Below the pieces are notes generated by a model that saw only the letters and a list, made by a program, of their open reading frames with translations, did not search any database and was not told the DNA's origin. The position numbers were made by a program, and so were the translations under genes. A stretch of DNA of 64,000 nucleotides from Heloderma charlesbogerti (taxonomy: Eukaryota > Chordata > Lepidosauria > Squamata > Helodermatidae): the NCBI GenBank assembly GCA_026122225.1, contig JANEZZ010002357.1:62001-126000 (forward strand), in the 5' to 3' direction. Shown piece by piece: positions 10,475 to 20,619 of the stretch; position 1 is the first letter of the stretch, and each line of letters begins with the position of its first letter.

Positions 10475-11037
10475 TGTCAGGGGTGTTTTTGAGCGCAGGG
10501 AGTGGGATAGCAGTTAAAATTCTGAAGGAGAACCATCAGACATGGGGGAGGTGTTTTCCCAGGCTAGTCCAGATATGAGTAGGCCTGCTCCTCAGGTTAC
10601 AAACCTCCAGATAGATGAGCATGAGGGTGCCTCCTCACCCCACCCCCCATGAGAGGCAGCGAACAGGAGTTTGACCTAATAGATGCCAGGCACAGACACA
10701 GAGCAAAGAAAGAGAAGGCAGGGGCAGAACTTAGATGCTCTACCCAACTGGTCTTGCGTGAGAAGCTGCGCTTAGAGGCCTCACAAGAAGAGAGGGACCT
10801 CCCCCGTTTAAGTTAGGCTAGCGAGACTGCCTTCCTCTTTAAACCGCGGGCAACTCTCGTAAATTCCATTTGGATCCCCTGAAGGTATTCCTTCTAGGCA
10901 GAGAGTTTCTCTGAGAATTTGCATCTGTATGAACTTGTGAAGTAATGGATTAAAAGCTGTAGACTGAAGCCTCTCATCTGTGTATGTTTGGGCATTGAAG
11001 TGAAGTGGGGGCTAAGGGAATCTTGACAATATTCAGG
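10475..11037 (+). mobile_element. Solo LTR 3 (divergent relative of LTR 1 and 2)
   Basis: The 563 bp unit starts TGTCAGG and ends CTTGACA, with a perfect 5-bp TSD ATATT (10470-10474 and 11038-11042). A variant poly(A) signal ATTAAA is at 10949-10954. The first half has a stop and a frame change, but 10676-10816 shares a gap-free frame with LTRs 1 and 2, including the LxDAR and AGAE blocks. It is the oldest-looking of the three. Confidence 0.85.
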
Positions 11038-11042
11038 GCTGG

Positions 11043-11690
11043 TGTATGGGCATGAATGATGCAAAATTCCTGTCTCCTCATGTCTTTTCCCAAGTTGGAG
11101 ATAGCCATAATGAGATTCCTCCCTTGCCCTGTATAGTCTCCCCTTTCCTAACTGTTATTGTATGGGCTGTTTCTCTTAAGGTTACCCCCTTGGCATTTCC
11201 TTCAAGCAAGATGGATATAGCTATTCATGATATGCTCCCTTCCTGGTTTCTTCCTCGTCTCCTACAAGTCCCCTAAACCAGCCTAATTACACATGGCAGA
11301 GTACAGCTTAATATTGACTCGGATGTCACTGCAAACGGGGAAGGGGAGGGGGAGGGGGAGAGATGCGAGAATAACATCCTGAAACATTAATGAGGCAGGC
11401 TTTGTGAAACCCAGATCAAAAACAAACACACGTGCCAGGATGATATTTATGCACAGATCAAAAAGCCAGCAGGATTAAAAGTGGCAACCAAGAGCCACTT
11501 TTACACCTGCAAAGATGCTCTTCCTCACTGGACAGTGAGGAATGTCCTGGAACCTGATGAGATCCACAGCCCTAAGCTTAAATCAGCACAGCATAATGAA
11601 GCAGGACAGCCAGATTGCAGTTGCCACCTTGTTCTCCAGCTATGGAGTTTGGAGCTTTAACAATTCAGGGGCATGTGTACTGGCTGCAGG
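11043..11690. other. Unassigned stretch
   Basis: No recognised family; a short G/A-rich tract (GGGGGAGGGGGA type) lies near 11337-11362. Confidence 0.4.
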
Positions 11691-11696
11691 GATGGG

Positions 11697-12172
11697 CGAA
11701 TCCACCCATTTCGCTTTCTCCTGCATTCAGATTTTTAAAATTTTATGTTACTTCTCTACCAAATATGAAGAACTTCGAGAGTTTTGGTAAACACTAATAA
11801 AACAAACTGGAATTAAATTCTCACCCATCTGCACCGGCCAAATTCCACAGGTGCAGCTATTTTCAGCATGGAGAGAACTATGATGTCCCTGCCTTACCAT
11901 ATAGCTGTTAAGGATGAGGAGCCTGTCAGAAAACAGGGGTGGCCACTCTAAGTCAGCACTAACAAGGCTGAACACACAGGGATTAAACCCCAGACTTCGA
12001 AGAGCTAAGCACTCAAAGCCCTGGGCCCAGAGGGACAAATCTGCCTTTTTCGGTTTCTCCCACATTCCATTTTTTTAAAGCTCTAGTTCTTTTTGTCCCA
12101 AATATGGAGAACTTAGCAAATTGGTAAAATCTTATCAAAACTGAACTGAAACAAAATCCTCACCCATCCCTA
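11697..12172. mobile_element. Composite repeat X-Y-X, copy A
   Basis: The unit begins CAGGGATGGG and ends CCCATCCCTA, hAT-like ends, though the flanks match at only about half of 8 positions. Inside, a roughly 130 bp module X occurs twice in direct orientation (about 11697-11830 and 12042-12172), each holding TTTCTCC...CATT, AAATATG(A/G)AGAACTT and ending CACCCATC. Between them is a 211 bp segment Y (11831-12041). The same arrangement recurs at 55193-55683. Confidence 0.75.
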
Positions 12173-12294
12173 ATTGCATGTGTATGGTTCTATGAGCCTG
12201 GTATCTCCAAGGTAAAAGTAAGCAGCACTACACAAAATCTCTCCCCTCTGTGTTTCAAGAGCTGCTCCTAACATGAACAGACAGTCCAGGATTA

Positions 12295-12656
12295 GACGGA
12301 CACATGTGATATGAGATAGGATAGTGCTGTTCAAGTACTTGAAAGGTTGTCTCAGAGAGGAAGGCCAGGATCTCTTCTTGAACATCCCAGAATGCAGGAC
12401 ACGGAATAATGGGCTCAAGTGACAGGAAGCCAGATTCTGGCTGAACATCAGGAAAAACTTCCTGACTGTTAGAGCAATATGACAATGGAGCCAATTACCT
12501 AGGGAGGTAGTGGGCTCTCCCACACTGGAGGCATTCAAGATGAAGCTGGACAGCCATTTGTCAGGGATGCTTTGACTTGGATTCCTGCACTGAGCAGGGG
12601 GTTGGACTCGATCGTCTTGTAGGCCCCTTCCAACCCTACTATTCTATGATTCTATG
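12295..12656 (+). mobile_element. CR1 LINE 3' end
   Basis: The tail shows the classic CR1 ending: GGGGGTTGGACTCGATCG, AGGCCCCTTCCAACCCTA, then the octamer repeat ATTCTATGATTCTATG. Upstream lies decayed C-terminal ORF2 sequence with GGAAAAACTTCCTGACTGT. The 5' limit is approximate. Confidence 0.88.
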
Positions 12657-12734
12657 TGGAAGGTAGCTCTTTATGACTTAGTGGAATGCAGCTCTTTAGT
12701 CCATTACAGATGTTCCTCCAGCTACAATGAGCAT

Positions 12735-13006
12735 GTGTGTGTGTGGGTGGTGGCACTGTGGTGGCAGGCTCTGCCCTGACCTATGTGCATTCATTAGGAT
12801 GCCTGTAGAGAGCTTCTGCATGTACAATTGTACACATAGAGGGCTTTGTGATCACATGGTTCCCACTACAAGATTCCTGATTGTGCGGAGAGAGCAGTCT
12901 ATACACACAACTGTATGAACAAGGGCTCTGTGCAGATGTTTTAATGAATATGCATAGGTCAGGGTGGAGCCTGCCACTGCAAGGCCACACCTGCCCCCTC
13001 CACACA
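12735..13006. mobile_element. Foldback element, about 270 bp
   Basis: A long inverted repeat: the left arm near 12761-12796 (GTGGCAGGCTC...CCTGACCTATG) is matched by its complement near 12942-12977, about 31 of 36 bases, and weaker pairing extends outward and inward. It has no coding sequence. The shape fits a MITE, but I could not read a TSD, so the superfamily is open. Confidence 0.65.
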
Positions 13007-13127
13007 GTCCTTCTACCAGCATGAACATCTGTAAAGGATTATGATTCTTAATGGGTGCAACAGGTAGTAAATTCTAAGACTAGACCTATACATGCATGGA
13101 GGTGCAGTCACAGAGGAAGCTCTAAGG

Positions 13128-13269
13128 CAGGGATAGGCAAACTGTGGCCCTCCATATGTCTTGGCCTACAGCTCCCATCATCCCTCACCACTGGCTATGC
13201 AACTATCAGCTAGGGCTGATGGAACTTGCAGGCCAAAACATCTGGAGGACCACAGGTTGCGCATCCCTG
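13128..13269. mobile_element. hAT-type foldback element, family A
   Basis: A 142 bp element with ends CAGGGATAGGC and GCGCATCCCTG and arms containing CTGTGGCCCTCCA. The flanking 8-bp TSD is perfect: CTCTAAGG at 13120-13127 and 13270-13277. Confidence 0.92.
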
Positions 13270-13296
13270 CTCTAAGGAATGTCGGCAGACATACAG

Positions 13297-13420
13297 GCCT
13301 TATTTATTTATTTGTTTGTTTGTTTATTACATTTCTTTACTGCTGTCTGTAAAATTTATTCCGGAGTGGCTCACAGAATGGTTAACTCAACCATAACAAT
13401 AAAATATACAACATTATTAA
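13297..13420 (-). mobile_element. L2-type LINE 3' end, minus strand
   Basis: On the minus strand it reads a 3' UTR ending GCAGTAAAGAAATGTAATAA followed by a CAAA/AAATA tail, like the plus-strand L2 ends in this window. Confidence 0.6.
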
Positions 13421-13503
13421 ATCAGTCAATGAATACACACTCGACACTCAATTTGAAACAATCTAGGCAATTTAAGAACAATCTAATCGAGAAAAAAGAT
13501 GCC

Positions 13504-13548
13504 CATCCATCCATCCATCCATCCATCCATCCATCCATCCATCCATGA
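13504..13548 (+). repeat. (CATC)n microsatellite
   Basis: About eleven tandem CATC units, almost perfect. Confidence 0.95.
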
Positions 13549-13716
13549 TTCCCTACAACCTGAGAACAAACAAACAAACAAGTGAGTTAAGCAACTGTGC
13601 AAGGGAAAGGAATCACCATTCCCTGGGGGGCCAACTGATCTACATTCCCAGCCACTGAAAGCCAGTGTTGATCAGGAGTTCACACACAGCCTCCCTTGCT
13701 TTTCAAACGAGGCTGT

Positions 13717-13760
13717 CCAATCAGATTCACTGCAGCAGCAGTTGAGCCTATCTATATAAG
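13717..13760 (+). promoter_or_regulatory. CCAAT and TATA-like promoter module
   Basis: CCAAT at 13717-13721 lies about 32 bases before TATATAAG at 13753-13760. A pair of imperfect direct repeats (CAAGTGAGTTAAGCAACTGTG near 13580 and a copy near 13850) brackets the region, 270 bases apart. It sits 300 bases upstream of a CR1 ORF1 relic, so it may be that element's 5' UTR or an unrelated repeat promoter. Sequence motifs alone do not prove activity. Confidence 0.35.
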
Positions 13761-14064
13761 GAGGCATACTTGGGAGGGAGCCAGCTCCCTGAGCATGAGG
13801 AGCCAAGTGATGAAGCGTCCCAGCTCCTGTGACTAAGCGTCATCAAACAAGCAAGTTAAGCAACTGTGTGAGTTTAGCAACAGGATGAGGAAGCCAGGGC
13901 AGTGAACTTTTCCCTCCCTACTCATAGTAAGTAAATGAAAATAAATAACTGTAAATAATTTCCCCACCTTGTTGTAGTAAACAACTAAGTTTTCCAGGGA
14001 AAACACACCCAAATAAAAAACTAATTATGAAGGTAGAAAGCCAGCAGGGGGCGGGGGCTATCCA

Positions 14065-14562
14065 GTGTGCCACATGTATGACTATCTGCCTGCTGGACAG
14101 AAGTTGTGGGTGCGTGCTCAGTGTAACAAGCTTCTGGCTCTCAGGGAACAAATTTGTTCCCTTGAGGCCAAGGTTGCTGACCTGGAGAAGCTAAGAGAGG
14201 CAGAGAGGTTGGTGGATGAGACCTTCAGGGACCTATTAGCGGTGTCCCACTCCCAGGGTGAGAGCTGCTCTGCTGTCATGGAGAATTCAGGTCTTGGGGA
14301 AGGAGGGTGTCATTCTGAGGAAGAGGGAAATGATCCCTTAGAAGGGGCCCATTTCTTGGAAGACGAACAAATAGCCTCTCACACCGAGGACATGCCTCTG
14401 GGGGGAGGGCAGCTTGTGCTAGTGGGAGATTCAATCATTAGACACATAGACAGCTGGGTTTGTGATGGGCATGTACAAGAGGGACGGGCTCCACTTGAAC
14501 CAAAATGGAACCAGACTGCTGGCGCAAAACATAACAGGGTGGCAGAGCAGCTTTTAAACTAG
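14065..14562 (+). pseudogene. CR1 ORF1 remnant with internal deletion
   Basis: A 165-codon open frame. Residues about 22-50 form a leucine heptad pattern (LLALREQICSLEAKVADLEK), a likely coiled coil. An acidic low-complexity part follows, then VLVGDSIIRHID, the first block of the SGNH-esterase-like domain known in CR1 ORF1 proteins. The remaining esterase blocks are missing: after RHIDSW the frame jumps to a basic C-terminal stretch ending AEQLLN and a stop. In an intact ORF1 the domain runs on for many more residues, so I infer an in-frame internal deletion. The true start is unclear; the frame begins with an ATG beside decayed 5' sequence. Confidence 0.65.
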
Positions 14563-15105
14563 ACCCTGGGGGAAAGCCGACAGGCGCTGGGAAGCATCCG
14601 GTTTGGATTAAATCAGTCTTAGTTGTAGACTGTTAAGTGACTCATTTCTTTTGTAGAAAGCAAAAAACTAACAAACTAAAGAACCAGATCATATTAGGAA
14701 ATGATTTTCTTCCTGCGTGCTCCTGCAAGTATTTCCTTGTTATTGCAGAAGCGCTTTATTGCATGCACAACTGCATGCGTTACACAGCATGATGTCATCA
14801 AACAGTCCTGAGAAGCACAAGGAAACTGACAGAGCCCTGACAATCCCAGTATATAATACTGTGGCATCACAATGCATCCTCCAATTATCAGGATAGGTAA
14901 TTGGCATTATCTCCCCCCTGCCCCACCTCCTGTGCATGAAAGAGTCTTTCACATCCTGTGCTACTATCAGGAAATACAGCAGTGAAATTGCTTGCTTTGT
15001 TTGCAGGAAGGGTACGAATTAATTTGTTTATTGTGATGCAAAAAGTCGTATCACTATACAGTTGCTACTATTTCTGAGCTTCCATTTTCAGAGGCAGTAT
15101 ATCCC
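14563..15105. other. Unassigned stretch after the CR1 relic
   Basis: No recognised element, although the first 100 bases may still be CR1 interval sequence. Confidence 0.4.
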
Positions 15106-15690
15106 TGAATACTAGTTCCCAGGGGACAAACAACAGGGGAGAGTTTGTGGCCTTGTTAGAGGCATCTGGATCACCATTGTTGGAAACAATGACCCAGTTC
15201 GCATGAATGACCCCTTTTGAACATACTCCTTTTATTATTTCTCTCTTTCATTGGGCCAGTTTGCACAATACGAGAGCCCATCATGGGTTAATTGACCCAC
15301 AAGGAGCTGCAGCGCAAGTTGGCTGTCATTATGAACATGCAGTCCCTGACCGGGAGTTGCCAGGGTTTGTTGTGTCATGAGAACCCAGCTGGCGGGGATT
15401 ATTGGAGGGTTAAACAACCCTCACTTAACCCTACAACAGACCTATGGGTTATGCAAGGGTTGTTTAGCTTTCAAATAACCCCCGCTGTCCAGGTTCACAC
15501 ACCACAACAACCCCTGACAAACCCCAGTCAGGGGTTGCATATTCATAATGGCTGCCGGCACACACCATGGCTCCTCAAGGATAAATTAACCCATGACGGA
15601 CTGTCATGTTGTGCGAACTAGCTCAGTATATATTGGGCTAGATGGATCTGTGGTGTGATTCAGCAGGGCTCTTCTTATGTGTCTATAATT
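15106..15690 (+). mobile_element. CR1 LINE 3' UTR split by a foldback insertion
   Basis: The segment 15106-15190 (GAGGCATCTGGATCACCATTG type) and the segment 15632-15690 (GGGCTAGATGGATC then CAGCAGGGCTCTTCTTATG) are adjacent in ordinary CR1 3' UTRs, such as the copies at 1085 and 32668. Here they are separated by about 440 bases containing a foldback element. Confidence 0.7.
15257..15620. mobile_element. Large foldback MITE
   Basis: The 364 bp fold almost end to end: the left arm (CAGTTTGCACAATACG...CATCATGGGTTAATT) matches the complement of the right arm (TTAACCCATGACGG...TTGTGCGAACTA) over about 180 bases per arm with scattered mismatches. A related CAGTTCGCA end also lies at 15192, so the insertion could be nested or extended. 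Ends C/TAGTT are hAT-like, but I could not find a TSD. Confidence 0.75.
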
Positions 15691-16022
15691 TTCAATTATT
15701 TATATTACTCTCCTGCCCAAAAAAGTTCTTTTACAGAGTCCCATTCTTGTTAACCTCATAACAGCCCTGTAAGTTGCCACCATGATTTCCATTTAACAGG
15801 TGCAGAATTGTAGCTGAAAGCCACTGACTTTCTCAAAGGCTTTCTTCATCGTGGCTCCCCATTTTTGTGTGGAATTCTCTCCCAAAGGAGATCTGGCTGA
15901 TCTACACAACTGGCTGATTTAGAGAGGCTTTAATGGGGGGCTTTAGAGGGGGGCTTTAAAAAGGCCACTGGCTTTCTCAAAGCCACCCAGCTGAGTGTAG
16001 CCTGGGTCCAAGTGCTGCTTCA
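15690..16022 (-). mobile_element. MIR/CORE-like SINE split by an L2 scrap
   Basis: On the minus strand the two parts (15983-16022 and 15690-15838) form a MIR-like SINE: head near 16000, AGTCAGTGGC region, then the core whose complement reads CTCATAACAGCCCTGTAAG. The L2 scrap at 15839-15963 interrupts it. Confidence 0.5.
15839..15963 (+). mobile_element. L2 LINE scrap with long duplication
   Basis: This 125 bp insert resembles the L2 coding end around WNELPSEVR (here GGAATTCTCTCCCAAAGGAG). It is bracketed by a 19-base repeat, GCCACTG(A/G)CTTTCTCAAAG, at 15820-15838 and 15964-15982, matching 18 of 19. That looks like a TSD from target-primed insertion, although no A-rich tail remains. Confidence 0.6.
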
Positions 16023-16382
16023 CATTTACATGTTGTGGTGGATATGGACACCTGATGACAAAGCATATATGCCGCACAAAGCTCGGAATGACACGCCCGC
16101 ATGTAGGTCACTGCTTTTCTTGGTGGTGGCCAGGAAAGGACGGGCCCCAGCTCCTGTGTATTCACCAGAGAACTATCTGCACATGCAGCATTCTCAACTG
16201 GTGCAAAATGTGCCTGTGCTCATGTGTGCTAGGGGAAAATTGTTTTGCTGCCTGATCTTGCAGCATCCTCAACAACAGCATTGGGAGTCAGGGTACTTTA
16301 TAGGGCTGTGTGGGCACGCACATGGCAGGGAGCTCTGCTCTTGCTCAGCGCACCATAGGCGACTGCCTCCAGTCATCTAGCA

Positions 16383-16498
16383 CAGCCTTCCCCAACTGGG
16401 TACCTTCCAGATTTGTTAGACTACGTGTGTTGGAGTGGCTCAGGATGATGGGAGATGTAGTCCAACAAGTTTGGAAGGCGCCAGCTTGGGGAAGGCTG
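16383..16498. mobile_element. hAT-type foldback element, family A
   Basis: Ends CAGCCTTCCCCAA and TTGGGGAAGGCTG form a 13-base perfect terminal inverted repeat. The flanks do not give a clear 8-bp TSD. Immediately after it lies sequence like the 3' end of the 5061-5393 element (to about 16555), which suggests nested insertion. Confidence 0.75.
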
Positions 16499-16639
16499 AT
16501 CTTCTCTGAAACTGAATTCAGACATTGGGCTGAAACAAGGTGGACACCCCTGAAACAGAGGACGCCTTCAAACAGAGGACTGCTCTCTGACTGCTCTTCA
16601 ACTACAGAACTGTCCTCTGCAATGTAGGAAACAGGGCTA

Positions 16640-17445
16640 TCCTACAGCTTGGATGGGAGTTTTGGTCCCTGATTCCTACATCTGCAATCTTGCTAATACA
16701 GCAGAAATAAAACCCAAGGAGTTGGACGATGATCACTTAAAACAAAAACAAACCTGTTTTACTGCAGCAGAAGGAAATGCAACATCTACAGACTCCTTAT
16801 TTGACAGTTGCTATTCACATTTGTGACTGTGTGTTTGTAATCCTATGCCAATCAGTTGCAACAAATAGTTGCCTTACCAGCTGTTGCTCTTTTGGTCCCC
16901 ATCCTGCATACTGAAGCTTTGTGTTGCTAACCTCCGGAGGGTACAAATTCTGTGGTTCCCTGTAAATAAAACAATAAAAAGTGGGAGCAGTAAACATTTT
17001 GGGTTCTGGAGGATTTCCTGTTAAATCACATCACCCCTGGGATCATATGTCACAAATTCATAATAAGCAGGATCCAAAAAAGCTACTTTAGGCTCTTTGC
17101 GTGCATCCAGTGGGCTTTTTTTCATTGTTTTCCTTTGAGTAGCAAGCACCCCCATCCCCAAGTGCCACATTATCATCATCACAAACTTACACACACGTTT
17201 TTTCTTATTTTCTTCCATTTCAAAAGCAATTTGCAATGCGGCAAGATGTGTTGGGAGAGAAAGGGATGGAGAGAAGAAGAGCACTCACATAGAAACACAG
17301 CTCTAAAGCCCCCTCTGGGCATGTGGAACTAGTTGCAAAGGGCTCTGGATCCTGGCTGATGTTACTTTCTCTTCATTTGTTTGGATCCTACTTTATATGA
17401 CTAACAATCCAAGTTTCAAAATCCGACATTGCTTTTTTGTACATG
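16640..17445. other. Unassigned non-coding stretch
   Basis: No supported gene or repeat. Confidence 0.4.
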
Positions 17446-17457
17446 AATACTTTATGC

Positions 17458-17518
17458 CAGCCTCCAGATGTGTGGGACTACAATTCCCATCATCACCAGC
17501 CAGCATGGCCAATGAACG
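17458..17518. mobile_element. hAT family A half-element
   Basis: Only the left arm (CAGCCTCCAGATGTGTGGG, then ACAATTCCCATCAT) remains in 61 bases, yet it is flanked by a perfect 8-bp repeat CTTTATGC (17450-17457 and 17519-17526). The right terminal repeat is missing or decayed. Confidence 0.65.
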
Positions 17519-17627
17519 CTTTATGCAGTTCAGTTCAATGCTTCATGATGGCTAGAGCAGCTCTACTCTTTGAAATCCCGTCCATTTCAAAGTTCCAGAA
17601 CTTTCTGTTGAATTTAACGTCTATAGG

Positions 17628-17778
17628 CCATCCTATGCATGTTTACTCAAGAGGTAAGTCCCACTGTATTCAATGGGACTTATTCCCAGCTAGGTGTGCA
17701 AACAAAGGCAGCCTTACATGTCCAGTCAAAAGGAGCCCTATTGAGTACAATAGGATTTACTCCCAGGAAGATGAAGTC
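17628..17778. mobile_element. MITE fragments, family B (ATCCTATGCATGTTTA type)
   Basis: ATCCTATGCATGTTTACTC then GTAAGTCCCACTG and CAATGGGACTTATTCCCAG, followed by a second, shorter repeat ending AGGATTTACTCCCAGG. The same words recur near 39202-39274 and 56523-56572 and inside the tandem units at 7151-7800. Confidence 0.55.
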
Positions 17779-18246
17779 ATGGGAAAAACGTCCTCTGCTT
17801 AAGAGTGTTTCTGGATGGATGGCTCCAAGCACCAGCAATCAGAAGGCATTGTGCAGCTGATCCATCTTTTTCTCCTTGGCAGGTTTTCTCCATTAAGGAA
17901 AAAGACTGAATAAGTGGTGAGAAAACACGGGAGGGTCAGGAGTAGAAGATGATGACGTCTAGATGCCCCACAAACCTCCATGAACAAGGCAGAGTGATGG
18001 CACTGGAAAAGCCTCATCTAGAAGCATTGCAATTTAGGGCACAAAAGCAGGGACGGTAAAAACAAAACAACAGCAAAAGCTCCCCTGCCTCAGTTGCCCC
18101 TTTTGATAAAAACAGCTCTTATTAGAATTAGTCACTTCATCCAGTGGTGCAGCTAAGTCATTTTAGACGCTAATGGTCATTTAGGGTGGCGGGTTCCTTT
18201 AAACAGCCATGTGTATTACTTCTGTAATATACACAACTAACTAAAG

Positions 18247-18372
18247 GTGCAATCCTATGGATGTTTAGACAGAACAAAAGGCCTACAACTCCCAGCATGC
18301 CCCAGCCACTGGCTGGGGAATGCTGGGAGTTGTAGGCCTTTTGTTCTGTCTAAACATCCATAGGATTGTATT
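18247..18372. mobile_element. Near-perfect palindromic MITE, family B
   Basis: About 60 bases (GTGCAATCCTATGG...AACTCCCAGCATG) are followed, after a short loop at the centre, by their near-exact reverse complement (AATGCTGGGAGTTGTAGGCC...TAGGATTGTAT). CTAAAG flanks both sides (18241-18246, 18373-18378), a possible short TSD. A related palindrome is at 49919-50038 and a half copy at 30445-30512. Confidence 0.85.
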
Positions 18373-18379
18373 CTAAAGC

Positions 18380-20615
18380 AATCAAGTGACATTTCTCTTT
18401 TCCCCGTACTCCAACTGCCATTCCATGTTTTAAAACTGCTTCTACATTCCAGACATGTTAGCACAACAGCAAAACTGTCAGCTGACCCCAAGAAAAGAAA
18501 AGAAAATACTCTAAGCATGTGCAGTTTTGCATTTGAAACTCACTTAACTCATAGCACCATCATGCCTACAGGAATATGTTGAGTTTGTTTCTGTACCCGC
18601 TGCTCTCTGGGTGGCATCCTGGGCTGTGAGGACTTTGGCCCCCAAATTGAGCCCTAGCTGTACCACTGACTTCATCCACAAACACAAGGGAAAGGTAGGG
18701 TTAGGGAACAGGGCCATATTCCTGGGAGGACGTACAAGGGACAGCACCCACGTCCCATGCTATTGCAATATTTGCTCATATTGCCAGACATACTGGAGAC
18801 GAGTAGGAGGCTTTTGTGATCAGCTAAGAATGGCACACAATGCCAAGTTATCATTCAATTTAAAAACCGCTCTTTACAACCTTGACAAGGACTGAGCGAC
18901 AGGGACAGTCAGTAGTGGAACAGTTGTGTCAGAACAGTAGCTTTCTAGAGGAGGAAGTGAGTTAGGCCCATTTCTGGTAACAGCCCACACAGGCCTCATG
19001 AGTTCACAAAACGCTGTCAGTTTCTCATAGTCCAAATCCCACATTTCTATGCTCTGGTCAGTTTCGAGCTTACCTGCTGGTAAAGATACTGAGATCCTTA
19101 TATTTTTTATTGAAAACCAGCCATTAAGCCCCCCAAGTGATGGGAGACACCTCACACTTTGCTCCACTGTGGTTTGGAATCACGCAGTTGGTGCTCACAA
19201 CATCCCAGTTTGGAACTGATTCCAGGATTATGCCTTGTCATCTCAGCTAGGCCAAGACGTTGCATGCAGAAGAATAAGGCTAGTAGGGAAAGGGGTGAAT
19301 CTTCCCCCACCCCCCACCCCCAAAAAAACTTCAGCAGGCTTTCTTAGCAGGCAGGTTATCTTTGTTTGCATAATAAGACTCTTCTAGCAAGGTTTTTTCC
19401 TCCTTTACTAAGAAACTGCTATAATGAAAAAGGCCCAACGAGCCCCACCCTGTTTCCAAATAAACAGATTAAGAGTTCAGGCCTGTAAATTATGCTTCTG
19501 GGAACAAATGCAGCACCAAGAAGCCACAGTCCCAATTATAAGCAATCATCCAGCGCATGTAAGAGTCAGGCCCTGTCAGTTCCACTCACTGCATCATCGT
19601 TCAGAAGGGTGAGATTTTATTACAACAAGAACCTGCAGCACAAACCTGCTTTGATAACTGATAAGGGGTAACATAACAGAGATGAATGAAACCCCACCTT
19701 TGTTCCTGCCATATAAAAGTTCTGCCGCTATTAAAAAGCAAAGAAGTTTTCCCCCCTCTCTGTAATCTATTTTTATTCATCTATTTTTAAAGATGAAAAC
19801 TAATTCTAGCTATTGATCTACTTTCTCTTTAACTTCTGATGCCCGTAGATGAAGCAACCCTGCAAAACATTTGTCGTTTGCTCCGAAAGCCTACGGTGAC
19901 TTTGCAAACAACAACAGATGAGAGAGAAAGACAATAGTGTAGCATTCAGCTGCAGAAAGCATGAAGCCATGCATGTGACAATGATGGCTCAGTATTACTT
20001 CAGGTAGCAATGGTTTATTGGCTTTATTTTTATGTAGAGCAATGTCTGTTCCACATATGGCTGGTTATGCAAGCTGAAAACCCTGGAGGCAGAAAACAGC
20101 TTTTAATGGAGCTGAAGGTTGGTAGGTAAAGAAGTATAGTTTCCCTTGCTGTACACAACCATTCCTTTTGCCTCTGTCCAACCAGTGTAAGGAGATCCCA
20201 TTTTCAAGCACGATGAAACGTACAAAAGCTATTTGACCAGGTGGTTGGTGGGATGAGTGTGCACAACATGGACAATTATGGTTTTACAGTACCATTCTCA
20301 ACACCTGGAAAAAGACTATCCTCTGTTGGATTGGCTAATGACACATTCTCTGTACTGCTTTCAACTCCTGCTGCTCCTTTACCAATCCAATGTTGGGAGG
20401 AAGGGATCACATTTTTTACACATTCTTGAAAGTAGGGCAAACTGTAAGATTTTCTTACACTGCAGAATGTGGTTTTCTTTTGTGAAGACTTGAGTATATA
20501 TCCCAGTTCAGTCATAAATGAACTCCATGGCAGGGGTATAAAGAGAGTTCTCACTGATGAAGGGGCAGTCCTGTCTGCCAAGTGATCCAATCTCTTGTCA
20601 CTGACAAGCTCCAGA
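18380..20615. other. Long unassigned stretch
   Basis: About 2.2 kb without a recognised repeat family or a coding exon I can support. The AT-content and broken short frames fit neutral or intronic DNA. A C-rich run lies near 19306-19325. Confidence 0.45.
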
Positions 20616-20619
20616 CAGG

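Noticed and set aside
13504..13548. Regularly spaced short repeats as a CRISPR-like array
   Set aside because: This is a simple (CATC)n microsatellite without spacers, in eukaryotic DNA.
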